Of a stretch of DNA of 64,000 nucleotides, positions 16,845 through 25,589 are shown piece after piece. Within the stretch, counting starts at the first letter, position 1, and each line of letters opens with the position of its first letter. The position numbers were made by a program, and so were the translations under genes. The stretch comes from Candidatus Pelagibacter sp. GTDB lineage: Bacteria; Pseudomonadota; Alphaproteobacteria; Paracaedibacterales; CAIOTO01. Location of the stretch: assembly GCA_013823725.1 (NCBI GenBank), contig PNMQ01000008.1, forward strand, positions 62,001-126,000. The letters are read 5' to 3'. The notes beneath the pieces are model-generated. The model ran no database searches, had not been told where the DNA came from, and saw nothing but the letters and a program-made list of their open reading frames with translations.

Positions 16845-18131
16845 TCATGATACCATTTTTGTAATAGGTGACTTATCATTCTTTTCTGATGTCTGACTGA
16901 TGTTTTTTTCATTGCTAAACCACCGTTTAAAATAACGATGAACATTAATACCAAATGCACCATTACCCAATATATTGGATGGAGTAATAAATGGATCTTG
17001 CAACATATAGATCGTCTGCAAAATGCTGGTTAAACTGTCATCTAATCCTAAATATTCTTTAGCTACAGGAAGTATGACCAAAACACCACCACCAGGGACT
17101 CCGGCAGCTGAAAATTTTACCAAACAATAATTAATTAAAAATGCCATAAACATTGAAAAAGTCGGTAACGATTTACCTGTCATTAAAAGCAAAGCCATAC
17201 ATGATAAGGTGATACAAATACCATCACCTGCCAAATGTGCATTGACTGTTGATGGAACAAAGAAATTTGAGAAATTGTCATCTTTTGTATTTTGCTTCAT
17301 AGCTTCAAGCGTTAAAGGCATAGCAGCAGTACTTGACATGGTTGTAAAACCGGTCAAAGCAGGGCTTATCATATTCTTCATGTAAGTCATCGCTTTTGGC
17401 ATATTGAAACCGGCACCAACACTGTACCAAAAGAATAAATACAGACCGATGACAACATAAATTAATGCAAGGATTTGCGCATACCCTTGCAACAAACTAT
17501 TGAGTTGCCCGTCTAATTTTAATTTGATGATAAAACCTAAAATATAAAAAGGAAGTGTTGGAACAAAAAATTTCATCAAAAAAGCATCAGCAAAGGAACG
17601 TAGTTTAACACTTAGATGATCTAAAATATTGGATGAGGTGTTAAATTGCTTCGTCACTTTGGCCCACTGTACAGTCAACAAACCTAACACGGTACCCATT
17701 AATGTTCCGTATAAGGGTTGTAAAGTAGGCAAAGGATTCATTGCTTTTAAAGACCACATTTGACGAATAGAATCTACACTATTTTGTTGAACGTGTTCTA
17801 AAGTGGAAGAAATCATATGAGGCAAAACCAAAGAACCGATTCCGTAAGCTGATAACAAACTAACGGAGTTCGCCAAAATAATTAAACAGCACGTCATTAA
17901 AATCAAAATGGGCCCTTTTGAACCAAAAGATTTAACAGCTGTCCACATGTAAGCCATAATCACAAGAGGTAACAACAACATTAAAATATCTTTTAATGAA
18001 CAGCTAACCGAATATAAAAATTCTGCTACCATAAGTGGCAGATGTTGAGCAAATAATAAACCAAACAAAACACAAAACACGAGTTGTGCAGGTAACCCTA
18101 ATTTCTTTACATTCATAACGTTAGCTTTCAT
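16845..18131 (-). CDS. Dicarboxylate/amino acid:cation symporter (DAACS family)
   Basis: A 428-residue membrane protein with eight or more hydrophobic segments. Family features are seen in the second half: a Ser/Thr-rich re-entrant loop GFTTMSSTAAMPLTLEA near residue 262 (compare SSSAATLP in GltP), TVNAHLAGDGICITL near 295 where transporters of this family have the NMDGT-like region, and AAGVPGGGVLVILPV near 348. It imports glutamate, aspartate or C4-dicarboxylates with Na+ or H+, and the substrate cannot be read from the sequence. Host-derived amino acids would be a natural cargo for an intracellular bacterium. Confidence 0.85.
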   Translation of the reverse strand: MKANVMNVKKLGLPAQLVFCVLFGLLFAQHLPLMVAEFLYSVSCSLKDILMLLLPLVIMAYMWTAVKSFGSKGPILILMTCCLIILANSVSLLSAYGIGSLVLPHMISSTLEHVQQNSVDSIRQMWSLKAMNPLPTLQPLYGTLMGTVLGLLTVQWAKVTKQFNTSSNILDHLSVKLRSFADAFLMKFFVPTLPFYILGFIIKLKLDGQLNSLLQGYAQILALIYVVIGLYLFFWYSVGAGFNMPKAMTYMKNMISPALTGFTTMSSTAAMPLTLEAMKQNTKDDNFSNFFVPSTVNAHLAGDGICITLSCMALLLMTGKSLPTFSMFMAFLINYCLVKFSAAGVPGGGVLVILPVAKEYLGLDDSLTSILQTIYMLQDPFITPSNILGNGAFGINVHRYFKRWFSNEKNISQTSEKNDKSPITKMVS

Positions 18132-18220
18132 TCTTTACACACACCAACATTAACATATTTATATGACACAAATCTTTGTTTTTTTTATACTCATAAATTA
18201 AGGTCTTATCAAAAATAGTT

Positions 18221-18400
18221 ATGCTACAACAAATTTCAATATTTTTATGTGTATCTTTATCCGCGTTATTAACACAATCTTGGTCCTATGGATCAGGTTC
18301 AGAATTTGAAGATGGAATTGGAAACAGTATTCTTGCCAGCTGTTTAAAATCAGTATCTGTTGGAGAAAATCAAAAATGTATAGCTCCCGGAAGAGTTTAA
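18221..18400 (+). CDS. Short exported peptide, 59 residues
   Basis: The ATG at 18221 opens a frame with a good signal peptide (MLQQISIFLCVSLSALLTQSWSYG, likely cut after Tyr-Gly near residue 24). The mature acidic-then-basic stretch is about 35 residues and has two Cys (in ASCLKS and QKCIAP) that could form a disulfide. It lies alone between the divergent symporter gene and the converging birA. No homology is recognised. The opposite-strand frame here has no such features. The hairpin at 18462-18488 may end the transcript. Confidence 0.55.
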   Translation: MLQQISIFLCVSLSALLTQSWSYGSGSEFEDGIGNSILASCLKSVSVGENQKCIAPGRV

Positions 18401-18452
18401 ATGCCCCTGTATCCACAACTCATCCATCTAGTTTGTGGCGTTAATAAATAAT

Positions 18453-19154
18453 TTACCGAATAAAGATGATACCATCCGTATCATCTTTTATTTGTGGAAA
18501 CCCTTCTGAGTTCAGCCCTAAAAAAGTTCCTGAAAAACTTCGTGCACCTAATTGATACTGAAAAGGTTGATGAATTTGATAACAGTGTCGATTCCAATTG
18601 GTAATGATTGAAACATAATTTCCATCTTCCCATTCTTTTAGATACATCTCTAATTTTTTCAAAAAATGATTTAAAAAAACATGATTATCTATTTCAAAAT
18701 TATATCCTAATTCTTCTTTCAAACATGTAGTTTGTCGATTAGATAAATTAGGATGTTGATTGGTGTTCAATCCCACACCTATCAAAACATGTGAATCAAT
18801 CACTTCAATTAAAATACCAAACATTTTTTTATGGTTTACAACACCATCATTTGGCCATTTCAGTTGAGTATTTGAAAATCCAAATTTCTCTTGAAGGATA
18901 TCTATAATTGAACAAGATACCAAAGGTGACAACAAATTGAAGGCTAATTTCTTTGCAATATCAATATGGAAGCAAGCCGTAAACAACATATTACCTACAC
19001 AAGATTGCCATATTCTTCCATGTGTGCCATAACCTTTAGTTTGATAGTCTGCAGCCACGACAAAGGTTTTGTTTTTCATATCTTTATCGATAAGACGCTT
19101 AACTTCGTCTTGGGTTGAATCAATACTTAAATAATGAAAAATGGGAATGTTCAT
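18453..19154 (-). CDS. birA: Biotin--[acetyl-CoA-carboxylase] ligase
   Basis: A 233-residue biotin protein ligase without the N-terminal DNA-binding domain, so it is enzymatic only. It has YLSIDSTQDEVKRL at the N-terminus, the biotinyl-AMP loop region TKGYGTHGRIWQS near residue 40 (a variant of GRGRxGRxW), LKWPNDGVVNHKKMFGILIE near 98, and IGVGLNTNQ near 127. It attaches biotin to the AccB carrier protein for fatty-acid synthesis. It lies downstream of folC on the same strand, 31 bp apart. Confidence 0.92.
   Translation of the reverse strand: MNIPIFHYLSIDSTQDEVKRLIDKDMKNKTFVVAADYQTKGYGTHGRIWQSCVGNMLFTACFHIDIAKKLAFNLLSPLVSCSIIDILQEKFGFSNTQLKWPNDGVVNHKKMFGILIEVIDSHVLIGVGLNTNQHPNLSNRQTTCLKEELGYNFEIDNHVFLNHFLKKLEMYLKEWEDGNYVSIITNWNRHCYQIHQPFQYQLGARSFSGTFLGLNSEGFPQIKDDTDGIIFIR
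18462..18492 (+). terminator. Hairpin at the 3' end of birA, possible terminator for the + strand peptide gene
   Basis: AAAGATGATAC and GTATCATCTTT pair perfectly over 11 bp with a 5-base loop, then TTTTA follows on the + strand. It lies inside the last codons of birA and 62 bp after the stop of the short exported peptide. It can plausibly end that transcript, but it may simply reflect the coding sequence. Confidence 0.4.
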
Positions 19155-19185
19155 CGCAAAATTATTCTTCTAATGAATATATAAA

Positions 19186-20427
19186 TTATAGTGTTTCATT
19201 ATTCTTTTGAGCAAACGACTTTTTCAAAAGCTCTCCTACAAAAAACAATGATCCACAGGCATAGTATAAATCTGAACGATTCTCGTTCAAAACCTGATTA
19301 AACTGTTTCCAAGAATCAATTTTTTGAATTTGCTGATTTACGTCACGATACATATGACTGCAAACTTCTTCAAATTCCCAATGAGGGCCTCCTTCTATTT
19401 CAATATCCACGATATAAATATTATCAAAACATGCAAATAATTCTTTGATTTTAAACCACATATCTTTTCTGTTTTTGACATGGAAAAATAGAGTCGAATT
19501 TTTAGGACGAATATGGCGACCTTTAAGATAATCTATGAAGCTTTGAATTCCTTCTTCGTTATGGGCACCATCTAAAAGCAAAGAAACAGAATCTTGAGAA
19601 TTAATAAAATATTCCAGTGTCTGTAGCCTTCCAGGCCAAAATGTTGTTTGAAGCCCCTGCTGTGCTTTCTGTAAATCAAAAGCATCTTTTAAGATATATT
19701 GCGCCAACTCCATAGCAATACCGGCATTATGACACTGATGTTCACCGACAAGACCAAGAGTATAATCGCTATAAGGATTAGACAATATCACAGGCGCATG
19801 TTTTTCATCTGCACATTTTTTTATAACTGAAAACACTGAAGATTTTAAGCTATTTGGCACAACAACAGGGACATCAGACTTAATAATACCTGCTTTTTCA
19901 TACGCTATATTTTCAACCGAATAACCTAGGTATTCTTGATGGTCTAAGGCAATAGAAGTGATTGCGGTAATTACAGGAGAACTAACAACATTCGTAGCAT
20001 CTAACCTTCCCCCTAAACCCGTTTCAAGCAAAATATAGTCATGAGGATGGATAGAAAAAAGATAAAAAGCAGCGCATGTTAAAAGTTCGAAAACAGTAAT
20101 AGGATCATTTCTATTGATGCTCAATACATGGTGAATAGCTTGTTCTAGAATTTGCTCTGCTTCGTCAAAATTTTGTTTCTCCCAAAGCATATTGTTTGCC
20201 CATGAAGGAATATCCACATAAAATCTTTCCGCCCATGAAACCAAATGAGGAGACGTATACACATGAACTGTTTTGTCATGCTGTCTTAAAATTGATGCCA
20301 AAAATGAAAGTGTAGAACCCTTACCATTGGTTCCTGCAACATGAACAACATTATTCAATTTATTCTGGGGATTTCCTAATTTATCTAATAATTGAGAAAC
20401 TCTATCCAAGCCCAATTCAATAGACAC
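19186..20427 (-). CDS. folC: Folylpolyglutamate/dihydrofolate synthase
   Basis: A Mur-ligase-fold enzyme that joins glutamate to dihydropteroate and extends folate polyglutamates. It has HVAGTNGKGSTLSFLASIL near residue 29, HVYTSPHLVSWAERF, ETGLGGRLDATNVV near 140, SIALDHQEYLG, and LLDGAHNEEGI near 285. The only in-frame GTG/ATG near the front is the GTG at 20425-20427. Family-like sequence (LDELILSIEKLYP) continues upstream of it, back to a stop at 20497-20499. The true start may be the CTG at 20479-20481. It is followed by birA. Confidence 0.9.
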   Translation of the reverse strand: MSIELGLDRVSQLLDKLGNPQNKLNNVVHVAGTNGKGSTLSFLASILRQHDKTVHVYTSPHLVSWAERFYVDIPSWANNMLWEKQNFDEAEQILEQAIHHVLSINRNDPITVFELLTCAAFYLFSIHPHDYILLETGLGGRLDATNVVSSPVITAITSIALDHQEYLGYSVENIAYEKAGIIKSDVPVVVPNSLKSSVFSVIKKCADEKHAPVILSNPYSDYTLGLVGEHQCHNAGIAMELAQYILKDAFDLQKAQQGLQTTFWPGRLQTLEYFINSQDSVSLLLDGAHNEEGIQSFIDYLKGRHIRPKNSTLFFHVKNRKDMWFKIKELFACFDNIYIVDIEIEGGPHWEFEEVCSHMYRDVNQQIQKIDSWKQFNQVLNENRSDLYYACGSLFFVGELLKKSFAQKNNETL

Positions 20428-20561
20428 TGGATAAAGTTTTTCAATAGATAAAATAAGTTCATCTAGAGTTGTGGGAAACAGATCTCGATACTCTTTTCAA
20501 TTTTTAGCTTAATGTAACACAAATTTTGAATTGAAAAAAGTTTAGATCTGTTTTTCAAACA

Positions 20562-21770
20562 CTATTTCCTCAAACGAATATGCCAATAAAATGCTTCGGA
20601 ATTCTTTCTTTCATATTCTGAATCTGAAAAACCAATATTTTCTCTGTCATCATCAGCAACAATCATCCATTCTTTATGATCAAGTTTCACAAGTCCCTCA
20701 GGTTTGTGCTTTTGAAAGATCTGGTTATCGAGAATTTCAAATTCTCTTTGCGCCATTAAGTCAGGGATACTGATTCTTGCAAGTGCCCCATTAAGTTCTT
20801 TGCGACCGTCAGATTCTACTTTATTAGTCTCACTACTTAACAAAACATATAGCTTTTTTTCTTCTTCATCATATTGAAGATCTGAAATACCATATTGAGG
20901 ATCGTAATAGGAATGTGAATAAAGCAAACGCCAATCATCGTGAAGTTTCAATTTACCGTTTTCTTCATAAATTCCGACACCTACCATGCGCGTTGAATTT
21001 GAGTTTTCACCTACCTTATAACTTTTACCTTCTTCTCTAATTCCTAAAACTAAGATATTTTTTTCTTTTAACGATACTCTTAAATCAGGATTTTCAATAA
21101 CGGCGATTCCTTCAATCTTAAAGTAATCAATTTTTTTGCCCTGCCCGTTTAAAGCCTTTTTGATTTTCTCAAAAACCACCAAGTCACCCAATATATCGGC
21201 TTTCTTTATTTTAATTTTTTTATTATTTTTATTTTTTTTAATTTCATTTTTATGTATTGCAAGCATTCTTGTATATTCAGGTTTTGTTGTACGATCAAAT
21301 GCGCTACTTAAAATAAACCAGTTTTTAAATTGGGTTGCTGCTTCAATTTTTTTAATTTTAAATTGTTTAGGTAATTTTATATAAGCTGAAGTATGAACCG
21401 TTTCTTTAACCAATGAAGAACTTCGTAAATCTTTTTTATCATATGCATATAATTTATTAGATTTCTTATCATTCATCGACACGATGTAATCGTCTACACT
21501 AAACAACGCTGAAAGTTCGCAACCTTTTTTTTTCTTCTTTTTATCGTTTTTATGAACATCATTTGTATCGCATTTTGAACATTTTTTATGATCATTTTCA
21601 TATTTTTCTTTTTTACAAGAAACTTTTGATTTTTGAATCAAATCAATATTGCCTGTTACTACAGATTTTTCTGATTTAAAAACATTAGAGCATCCTGTCA
21701 TTGCCAATGAAATCAAGGTACAACTGGCAAAAAGTTTTAGTTTATTTAAGTTATTTTGTTTGAAAAACAT
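20562..21770 (-). CDS. Lipoprotein with Cys/Lys-rich linker and propeller-like domain
   Basis: About 402 residues from the ATG at 21770 (the frame also has an ATG at 21806, but the signal peptide fits the inner one). The lipobox LAMTGC is near residue 26. A very basic linker follows with six Cys, including CSKC and a six-Lys run encoded by an A/T homopolymer. The remainder has short strand-like repeats with KIEGIAV, GISDLQYDEEEKKLYVLLS and KPEGLVKL-EWMIVADDD, resembling DUF3616 or phytase-like beta-propellers. Function unknown. A CtrA-type box lies 52-66 bp upstream. Confidence 0.65.
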   Translation of the reverse strand: MFFKQNNLNKLKLFASCTLISLAMTGCSNVFKSEKSVVTGNIDLIQKSKVSCKKEKYENDHKKCSKCDTNDVHKNDKKKKKKGCELSALFSVDDYIVSMNDKKSNKLYAYDKKDLRSSSLVKETVHTSAYIKLPKQFKIKKIEAATQFKNWFILSSAFDRTTKPEYTRMLAIHKNEIKKNKNNKKIKIKKADILGDLVVFEKIKKALNGQGKKIDYFKIEGIAVIENPDLRVSLKEKNILVLGIREEGKSYKVGENSNSTRMVGVGIYEENGKLKLHDDWRLLYSHSYYDPQYGISDLQYDEEEKKLYVLLSSETNKVESDGRKELNGALARISIPDLMAQREFEILDNQIFQKHKPEGLVKLDHKEWMIVADDDRENIGFSDSEYERKNSEAFYWHIRLRK

Positions 21771-21821
21771 AGTCAACTTTCTAAAAATATAATCTATTTT
21801 TGTCAATATAAACTAAATAAA

Positions 21822-21836
21822 TTAATTTTAAATTAA
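21822..21836. promoter_or_regulatory. Possible CtrA-type box upstream of the propeller lipoprotein
   Basis: TTAATTTTAAATTAA matches TTAA-N7-TTAA exactly and lies between the divergent lipoprotein and dnaQ genes. The whole intergenic region is almost pure A/T, so chance is a serious alternative. Confidence 0.3.
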
Positions 21837-21944
21837 ATCAAAACAATATAAATAAAACAAAGAGATATTTAAAAAAAATATCTTTGCATTGTAGATTTTC
21901 AATATAATTCGTTGTATACTTGTATAAAAAAATGAGATACATAA

Positions 21945-22652
21945 ATGCGATTTATCATTCTAGACACTGAAACAACAGGCCTCAATCCCTCGTCGGGTGA
22001 TAGGATTATTGAAATTGGATGTATTGAAATGATAGATCATCAACTTACTGGTGAAAAATTTCACACCTATATCAACCCCGAACGCGATGTTCCTTTGCAA
22101 TCCACACAGATAACAGGATTAACTTCTGAATTTCTAAGACCCTTCCCTATTTTTAAAAATATTGCGCAATCATTTTTAGATTTTATCAAAGATGACACCA
22201 TCATCATTCATAACGCACCTTTTGATGTTGGATTTATCAACAACGAATTCAAAATGCTAAATCATTCTTTTGAACTAAAATTTGATCGCGTCATTGACAC
22301 ACTGCAGATGGCTAGAAAAAAATTTCCTGGTTCACCTGCATCTTTAGATGCCTTGTGTAAACGTTTTAATATTAGCCTTGCCGAACGCGACAAGCACGGT
22401 GCCCTTATCGACGTTGAACTTTTAAGCAGGGTATATCTAAATCTTATTGATAATAGACAAAGCACATTAAGTAAATTATTCACATTAAACCCCATATCAA
22501 CCTTTAACTTCAACAGTGATTTTATGTTACTTTCTAAAGATTTCCCTTATAGATCTTTCGAGATTTCAAACGAAGAACAACAGCTACATCAAGAACTTGT
22601 TGAAAAACTTTCTCATCCTATTTGGAATGAACAAAAACAAAAAGCAAGTTAA
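21945..22652 (+). CDS. dnaQ: DNA polymerase III epsilon subunit (proofreading exonuclease)
   Basis: A 235-residue DEDDh 3'-5' exonuclease. Exo I is ILDTETTGLNPSSGDRIIEIG at the N-terminus, Exo II is IIHNAPFDVGFINNEF near residue 87, and Exo III is KHGALIDVELLSRVY near 150 with the His and Asp in place. The C-terminal tail beyond residue 175 should contact the alpha subunit and is divergent. It is followed 33 bp later by folK on the same strand. coaE, a frequent alphaproteobacterial neighbour, is not present. Confidence 0.95.
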   Translation: MRFIILDTETTGLNPSSGDRIIEIGCIEMIDHQLTGEKFHTYINPERDVPLQSTQITGLTSEFLRPFPIFKNIAQSFLDFIKDDTIIIHNAPFDVGFINNEFKMLNHSFELKFDRVIDTLQMARKKFPGSPASLDALCKRFNISLAERDKHGALIDVELLSRVYLNLIDNRQSTLSKLFTLNPISTFNFNSDFMLLSKDFPYRSFEISNEEQQLHQELVEKLSHPIWNEQKQKAS

Positions 22653-22685
22653 AAGCATCTCACAAAAAAAATTAGCAGGATATTT

Positions 22686-23153
22686 ATGAATAAAGTCATT
22701 TTTGCACTTGGAACAAATGTTGGTGATAAACCTTTAAATCTGAATAAATCTAAAGAACTCTTAGACTCTTTTCTTCAAAATACGTATTATTCGTCGGTTA
22801 TTGAAACTGAACCCCAATACGAATTAAATCAAGATAGTTTTTTAAATCAGGTAGGCTACGGGTATACCGACTCTTCTCCTGAAGAGGTTCTTCAACAATT
22901 TAAAATCTTTGAAAATAAAATCGGTCGAACACCAACCTATCGTTTTGGCCCTCGTGAAATTGATATTGATATTTTATTTTATGAAGACCATATTATAAAT
23001 TCACCAGATCTGGTTATTCCCCATCCAAGGCTTTATGAAAGATCTTTTGTTTTGGCACCCTTAAATGAAATTGAACCTGAATGGATTTGTCCAAATACAA
23101 GAAAAACTATTCAGCAATTACATCAAGAACTTGTTACCATTTCAACTGATTAA
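22686..23153 (+). CDS. folK: HPPK, folate biosynthesis pyrophosphokinase
   Basis: A 155-residue 6-hydroxymethyl-7,8-dihydropterin pyrophosphokinase that makes the pterin diphosphate used by FolP. It has FALGTNVGDKPLNL at the N-terminus, a variant VIETEPQYELNQDSFLNQV, and the core motif FGPREIDIDILFYEDHII near residue 83 with both catalytic Asp. PHPRLYERSFVLAPLNEI follows. It stands apart from folP/folB. It overlaps the converging rluD by 4 bp. Confidence 0.95.
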   Translation: MNKVIFALGTNVGDKPLNLNKSKELLDSFLQNTYYSSVIETEPQYELNQDSFLNQVGYGYTDSSPEEVLQQFKIFENKIGRTPTYRFGPREIDIDILFYEDHIINSPDLVIPHPRLYERSFVLAPLNEIEPEWICPNTRKTIQQLHQELVTISTD

Positions 23154-24124
23154 AGATTTTCTAATGCATTAATAATGTTCTGCATATCATCAGGAAGGTC
23201 TGTGCTAAATGACATTTTTTTCTGTGTTGTTGGATGGATAAAACTTAGAGAAATAGCATGCAAGGCCTGTCGATTAAACTTTTGTATGAATTCAGGATAT
23301 TTTTTTATCATCGAATTTTTTGCACTGTACGTTTGGTCTCCTAATAAAGGACATTGGATGGATTGGCAATGAACCCTAATTTGGTGCGTTCTTCCTGTCA
23401 GTAAATGACATTCCAAAAGACTGATTCTTGAAAATTCATTTTTAGTATTCCATGTTTTTTTCACATACAACTTTGTAATAGCTTCTTTTCCTTTACCTTC
23501 TGAAACTAAAGCCATTTTTTGTCTATTTTGGGGATGTCTACCGATATATCCAATCAATTCTTCGTATACATTCTGAGGCCTTCCATAAACTAAAGCCATA
23601 TACACTCTCTGAGCTTGCTTATTTTCTGGATGAAATTGAAAACTTAAAGATTGGTGTGCAAGGTCATTTTTCGCAATAACCATAAGACCTGACGTATCTT
23701 TATCCAGTCGATGCACAATTCCTGGACGCTTCACATCACCAATACCGGACAACGAATCGCCGCAATGCGCCAAAAGCGCATGAACTAATGTTTCTGTAAA
23801 ATGACCAGGTGCAGGATGTACAACCATACCAGACTTTTTATTAAGAACTAAAACATCTTGGTCTTCATAAATAATGTCTAAGGGAATTGATTCAGCAACT
23901 AAATTAAGTTCTTCAGGTTCAGGCACACTAATTGTAATATGATCATAGGCTTTTACTTTATATTTTGCGTGCACAAGACTCGTTTGATGATTCAATAAAA
24001 CATTTCCACTATCTATCCAAGACTGTATACGTGTACGGCTAAATTGGGGAAATTTCGAAGCTAAATATTGATCTATTCTTTGGCTTTGTTCATTTTCTTG
24101 AACATCTATAATCATTAATTCCAT
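23150..24124 (-). CDS. rluD: 23S rRNA pseudouridine synthase RluD-type
   Basis: A 324-residue RluA-family enzyme. The N-terminal S4 domain covers about residues 13-75 (RIDQYLASKFPQFSRTRIQSWI). The catalytic motif PGIVHRLDKDTSGLMVIAK is near residue 135 with the nucleophile Asp in HRLDKDT, and TGRTHQIRVH is near 245. It modifies helix 69 of 23S rRNA, which RluD does in other bacteria, and the S4 domain supports RluD or RluC over RluA. It lies 12 bp downstream of the complex I gene on the same strand. Confidence 0.92.
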   Translation of the reverse strand: MELMIIDVQENEQSQRIDQYLASKFPQFSRTRIQSWIDSGNVLLNHQTSLVHAKYKVKAYDHITISVPEPEELNLVAESIPLDIIYEDQDVLVLNKKSGMVVHPAPGHFTETLVHALLAHCGDSLSGIGDVKRPGIVHRLDKDTSGLMVIAKNDLAHQSLSFQFHPENKQAQRVYMALVYGRPQNVYEELIGYIGRHPQNRQKMALVSEGKGKEAITKLYVKKTWNTKNEFSRISLLECHLLTGRTHQIRVHCQSIQCPLLGDQTYSAKNSMIKKYPEFIQKFNRQALHAISLSFIHPTTQKKMSFSTDLPDDMQNIINALENL

Positions 24125-24136
24125 ACCTACAAGACA

Positions 24137-24478
24137 TCAACTATTATCAGGATTAAACGGAATATAATGAGATTTATAACGTAAATGGCTAGGCATCACT
24201 GAACTATCATATTCAAAAGCCTTATCTGTTGCTGTAGCATTAGGTCTGTGTTTATGGGAAAAGGTCTCTCCTAACGGAGGTTGATCCACCATATAATGCA
24301 TCCATGAATGCCACAATTGAGGAATACATGAGGCATCTATTTTTTTATCATAGAGAACAAAACGTCTTGGATAACGTAATCGAGTCGCCTTTTTTTCTTG
24401 AAAATAGCGATTTCCAAGTTGGTCCTTGCCTATAAAATTGCAAAACAACGCTATATGGATTTTTGTAAATAAATGCAT
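24137..24478 (-). CDS. NDUFA12-type NADH:ubiquinone oxidoreductase accessory subunit
   Basis: A 113-residue homologue of the 17.2-kDa complex I subunit, known in alphaproteobacteria and mitochondria. Family signatures are GKDQLGNRYFQEKK near residue 18, RYPRRFVLYDKKIDASCIPQLWHSWMHYMVDQPP spanning 35-70, and a final HKHRPNATATDKAF and Y-IPFNP stretch. The N-terminus is short and hydrophobic compared with other members. The presence of this subunit implies an alphaproteobacterial-type complex I encoded elsewhere. It precedes rluD by 12 bp, and the 86 bp upstream hold no gene. Confidence 0.88.
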   Translation of the reverse strand: MHLFTKIHIALFCNFIGKDQLGNRYFQEKKATRLRYPRRFVLYDKKIDASCIPQLWHSWMHYMVDQPPLGETFSHKHRPNATATDKAFEYDSSVMPSHLRYKSHYIPFNPDNS

Positions 24479-24564
24479 GATATTTCCTATTCGTAACTAT
24501 TTTAACATTGGAAGATAAAAAAAGCATTACCATCAAAAAATATAATAATGAATATTTTAAAGAA

Positions 24565-25563
24565 TTATAAAGTGGTGCCTAAACGCATAATGTTATACTT
24601 CTTATTTTTTTGTAACTCTACTGTTAAAGGAACCAAAATTAAAATGTAGATAAAGACAACCGATGATATAACCCACCACTGATCTAAATTTTTCTGAGCA
24701 TAATTGGTGACATCACCCAATGATATTGAATCATTGATAATTTTGTACCCCAAATAATCTACTGCTGTAAGCGTAGAAAAAACGCCACCAAATAGAAAAG
24801 GATAATAAGACTTCACAACGCTAAACAAGTTAGGGATGATATGTTTTCGAATAATGGCAAATGAGGACAAACCTGAAATATGTGCACTTAAACAAAAATC
24901 AAGAGTTTTAAGTTTTAAAACTTCTATCCTCAGCACTGAACTTAGCGATACCCAACCAAAGATAACCATCACTAGAATATACGAAACATAACTAGCTTTT
25001 GAAAGAGACGAAAAAAGAATAAGAGTGTACACAAGAGGGATACAAGCGATCATTTCACATATTCTTTGCATAAACAAATCAGCCTTCCCCCCAAAGTAAC
25101 CTTGAATAGTTGCAAAAACAATAGCTAAAAAACTACATAATATTGCAACAATAAAACCAACTATCATTCCATTGCGAGAACCATACATAATCATGGCAAA
25201 AATATCTCGACCATAATCATCTGTTCCTAACCAATGATTTTTTGAAGGAAGAATCGGAAAGCTTTCATTTGCATAGACATCTATGGTAGCAGCGCTGTAT
25301 GTAACTGGTGGAAACAAAATGAATCCACCCTTATCCTTCAGATATTGTTGAAATCGGATATCATGATAATCTAAATCCGTATTATCTTGGAATTGAAAAT
25401 CCTTATTTTCGTAAGAAAACAGCACAGGACAAAATAAGTCGTGATTATGGATAATTAACAAAGGCTTTTCATTACATAAAAACGAAGCAAAACCAAAAAA
25501 GAGCAATAAAATAAATATAAATCTCAAAAAAGTATTCTCTTCAAATTTTAAAAAAATAATCAA
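24565..25563 (-). CDS. Orphan peptide ABC transporter permease, YejE/OppC type
   Basis: A 332-residue inner-membrane permease of the DppC/OppC family. An N-terminal membrane segment and periplasmic region (NEKPLLI, then HWLGTDDYGRDIFAMIMYGSRNGMIVGF near residue 110) are followed by five more membrane segments and the EAA-like loop FCLSAHISGLSSFAIIRKHIIPN near 225 that contacts the ATPase. The NDKPLLV-like beginning favours YejE. The apparent start is TTG at 25561-25563, but the frame stays open upstream. No YejB-type permease, binding protein or ATPase lies nearby, which is unusual for this system. Confidence 0.85.
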   Translation of the reverse strand: MIIFLKFEENTFLRFIFILLLFFGFASFLCNEKPLLIIHNHDLFCPVLFSYENKDFQFQDNTDLDYHDIRFQQYLKDKGGFILFPPVTYSAATIDVYANESFPILPSKNHWLGTDDYGRDIFAMIMYGSRNGMIVGFIVAILCSFLAIVFATIQGYFGGKADLFMQRICEMIACIPLVYTLILFSSLSKASYVSYILVMVIFGWVSLSSVLRIEVLKLKTLDFCLSAHISGLSSFAIIRKHIIPNLFSVVKSYYPFLFGGVFSTLTAVDYLGYKIINDSISLGDVTNYAQKNLDQWWVISSVVFIYILILVPLTVELQKNKKYNIMRLGTTL

Positions 25564-25589
25564 AAATCCATTTCGACTATATGGCCATA

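Noticed and set aside
18219-18416. 65-codon minus-strand frame in the symporter-birA spacer
   Set aside because: It has no ribosome site or protein-like features, and the opposite strand holds a frame with a clear signal peptide.
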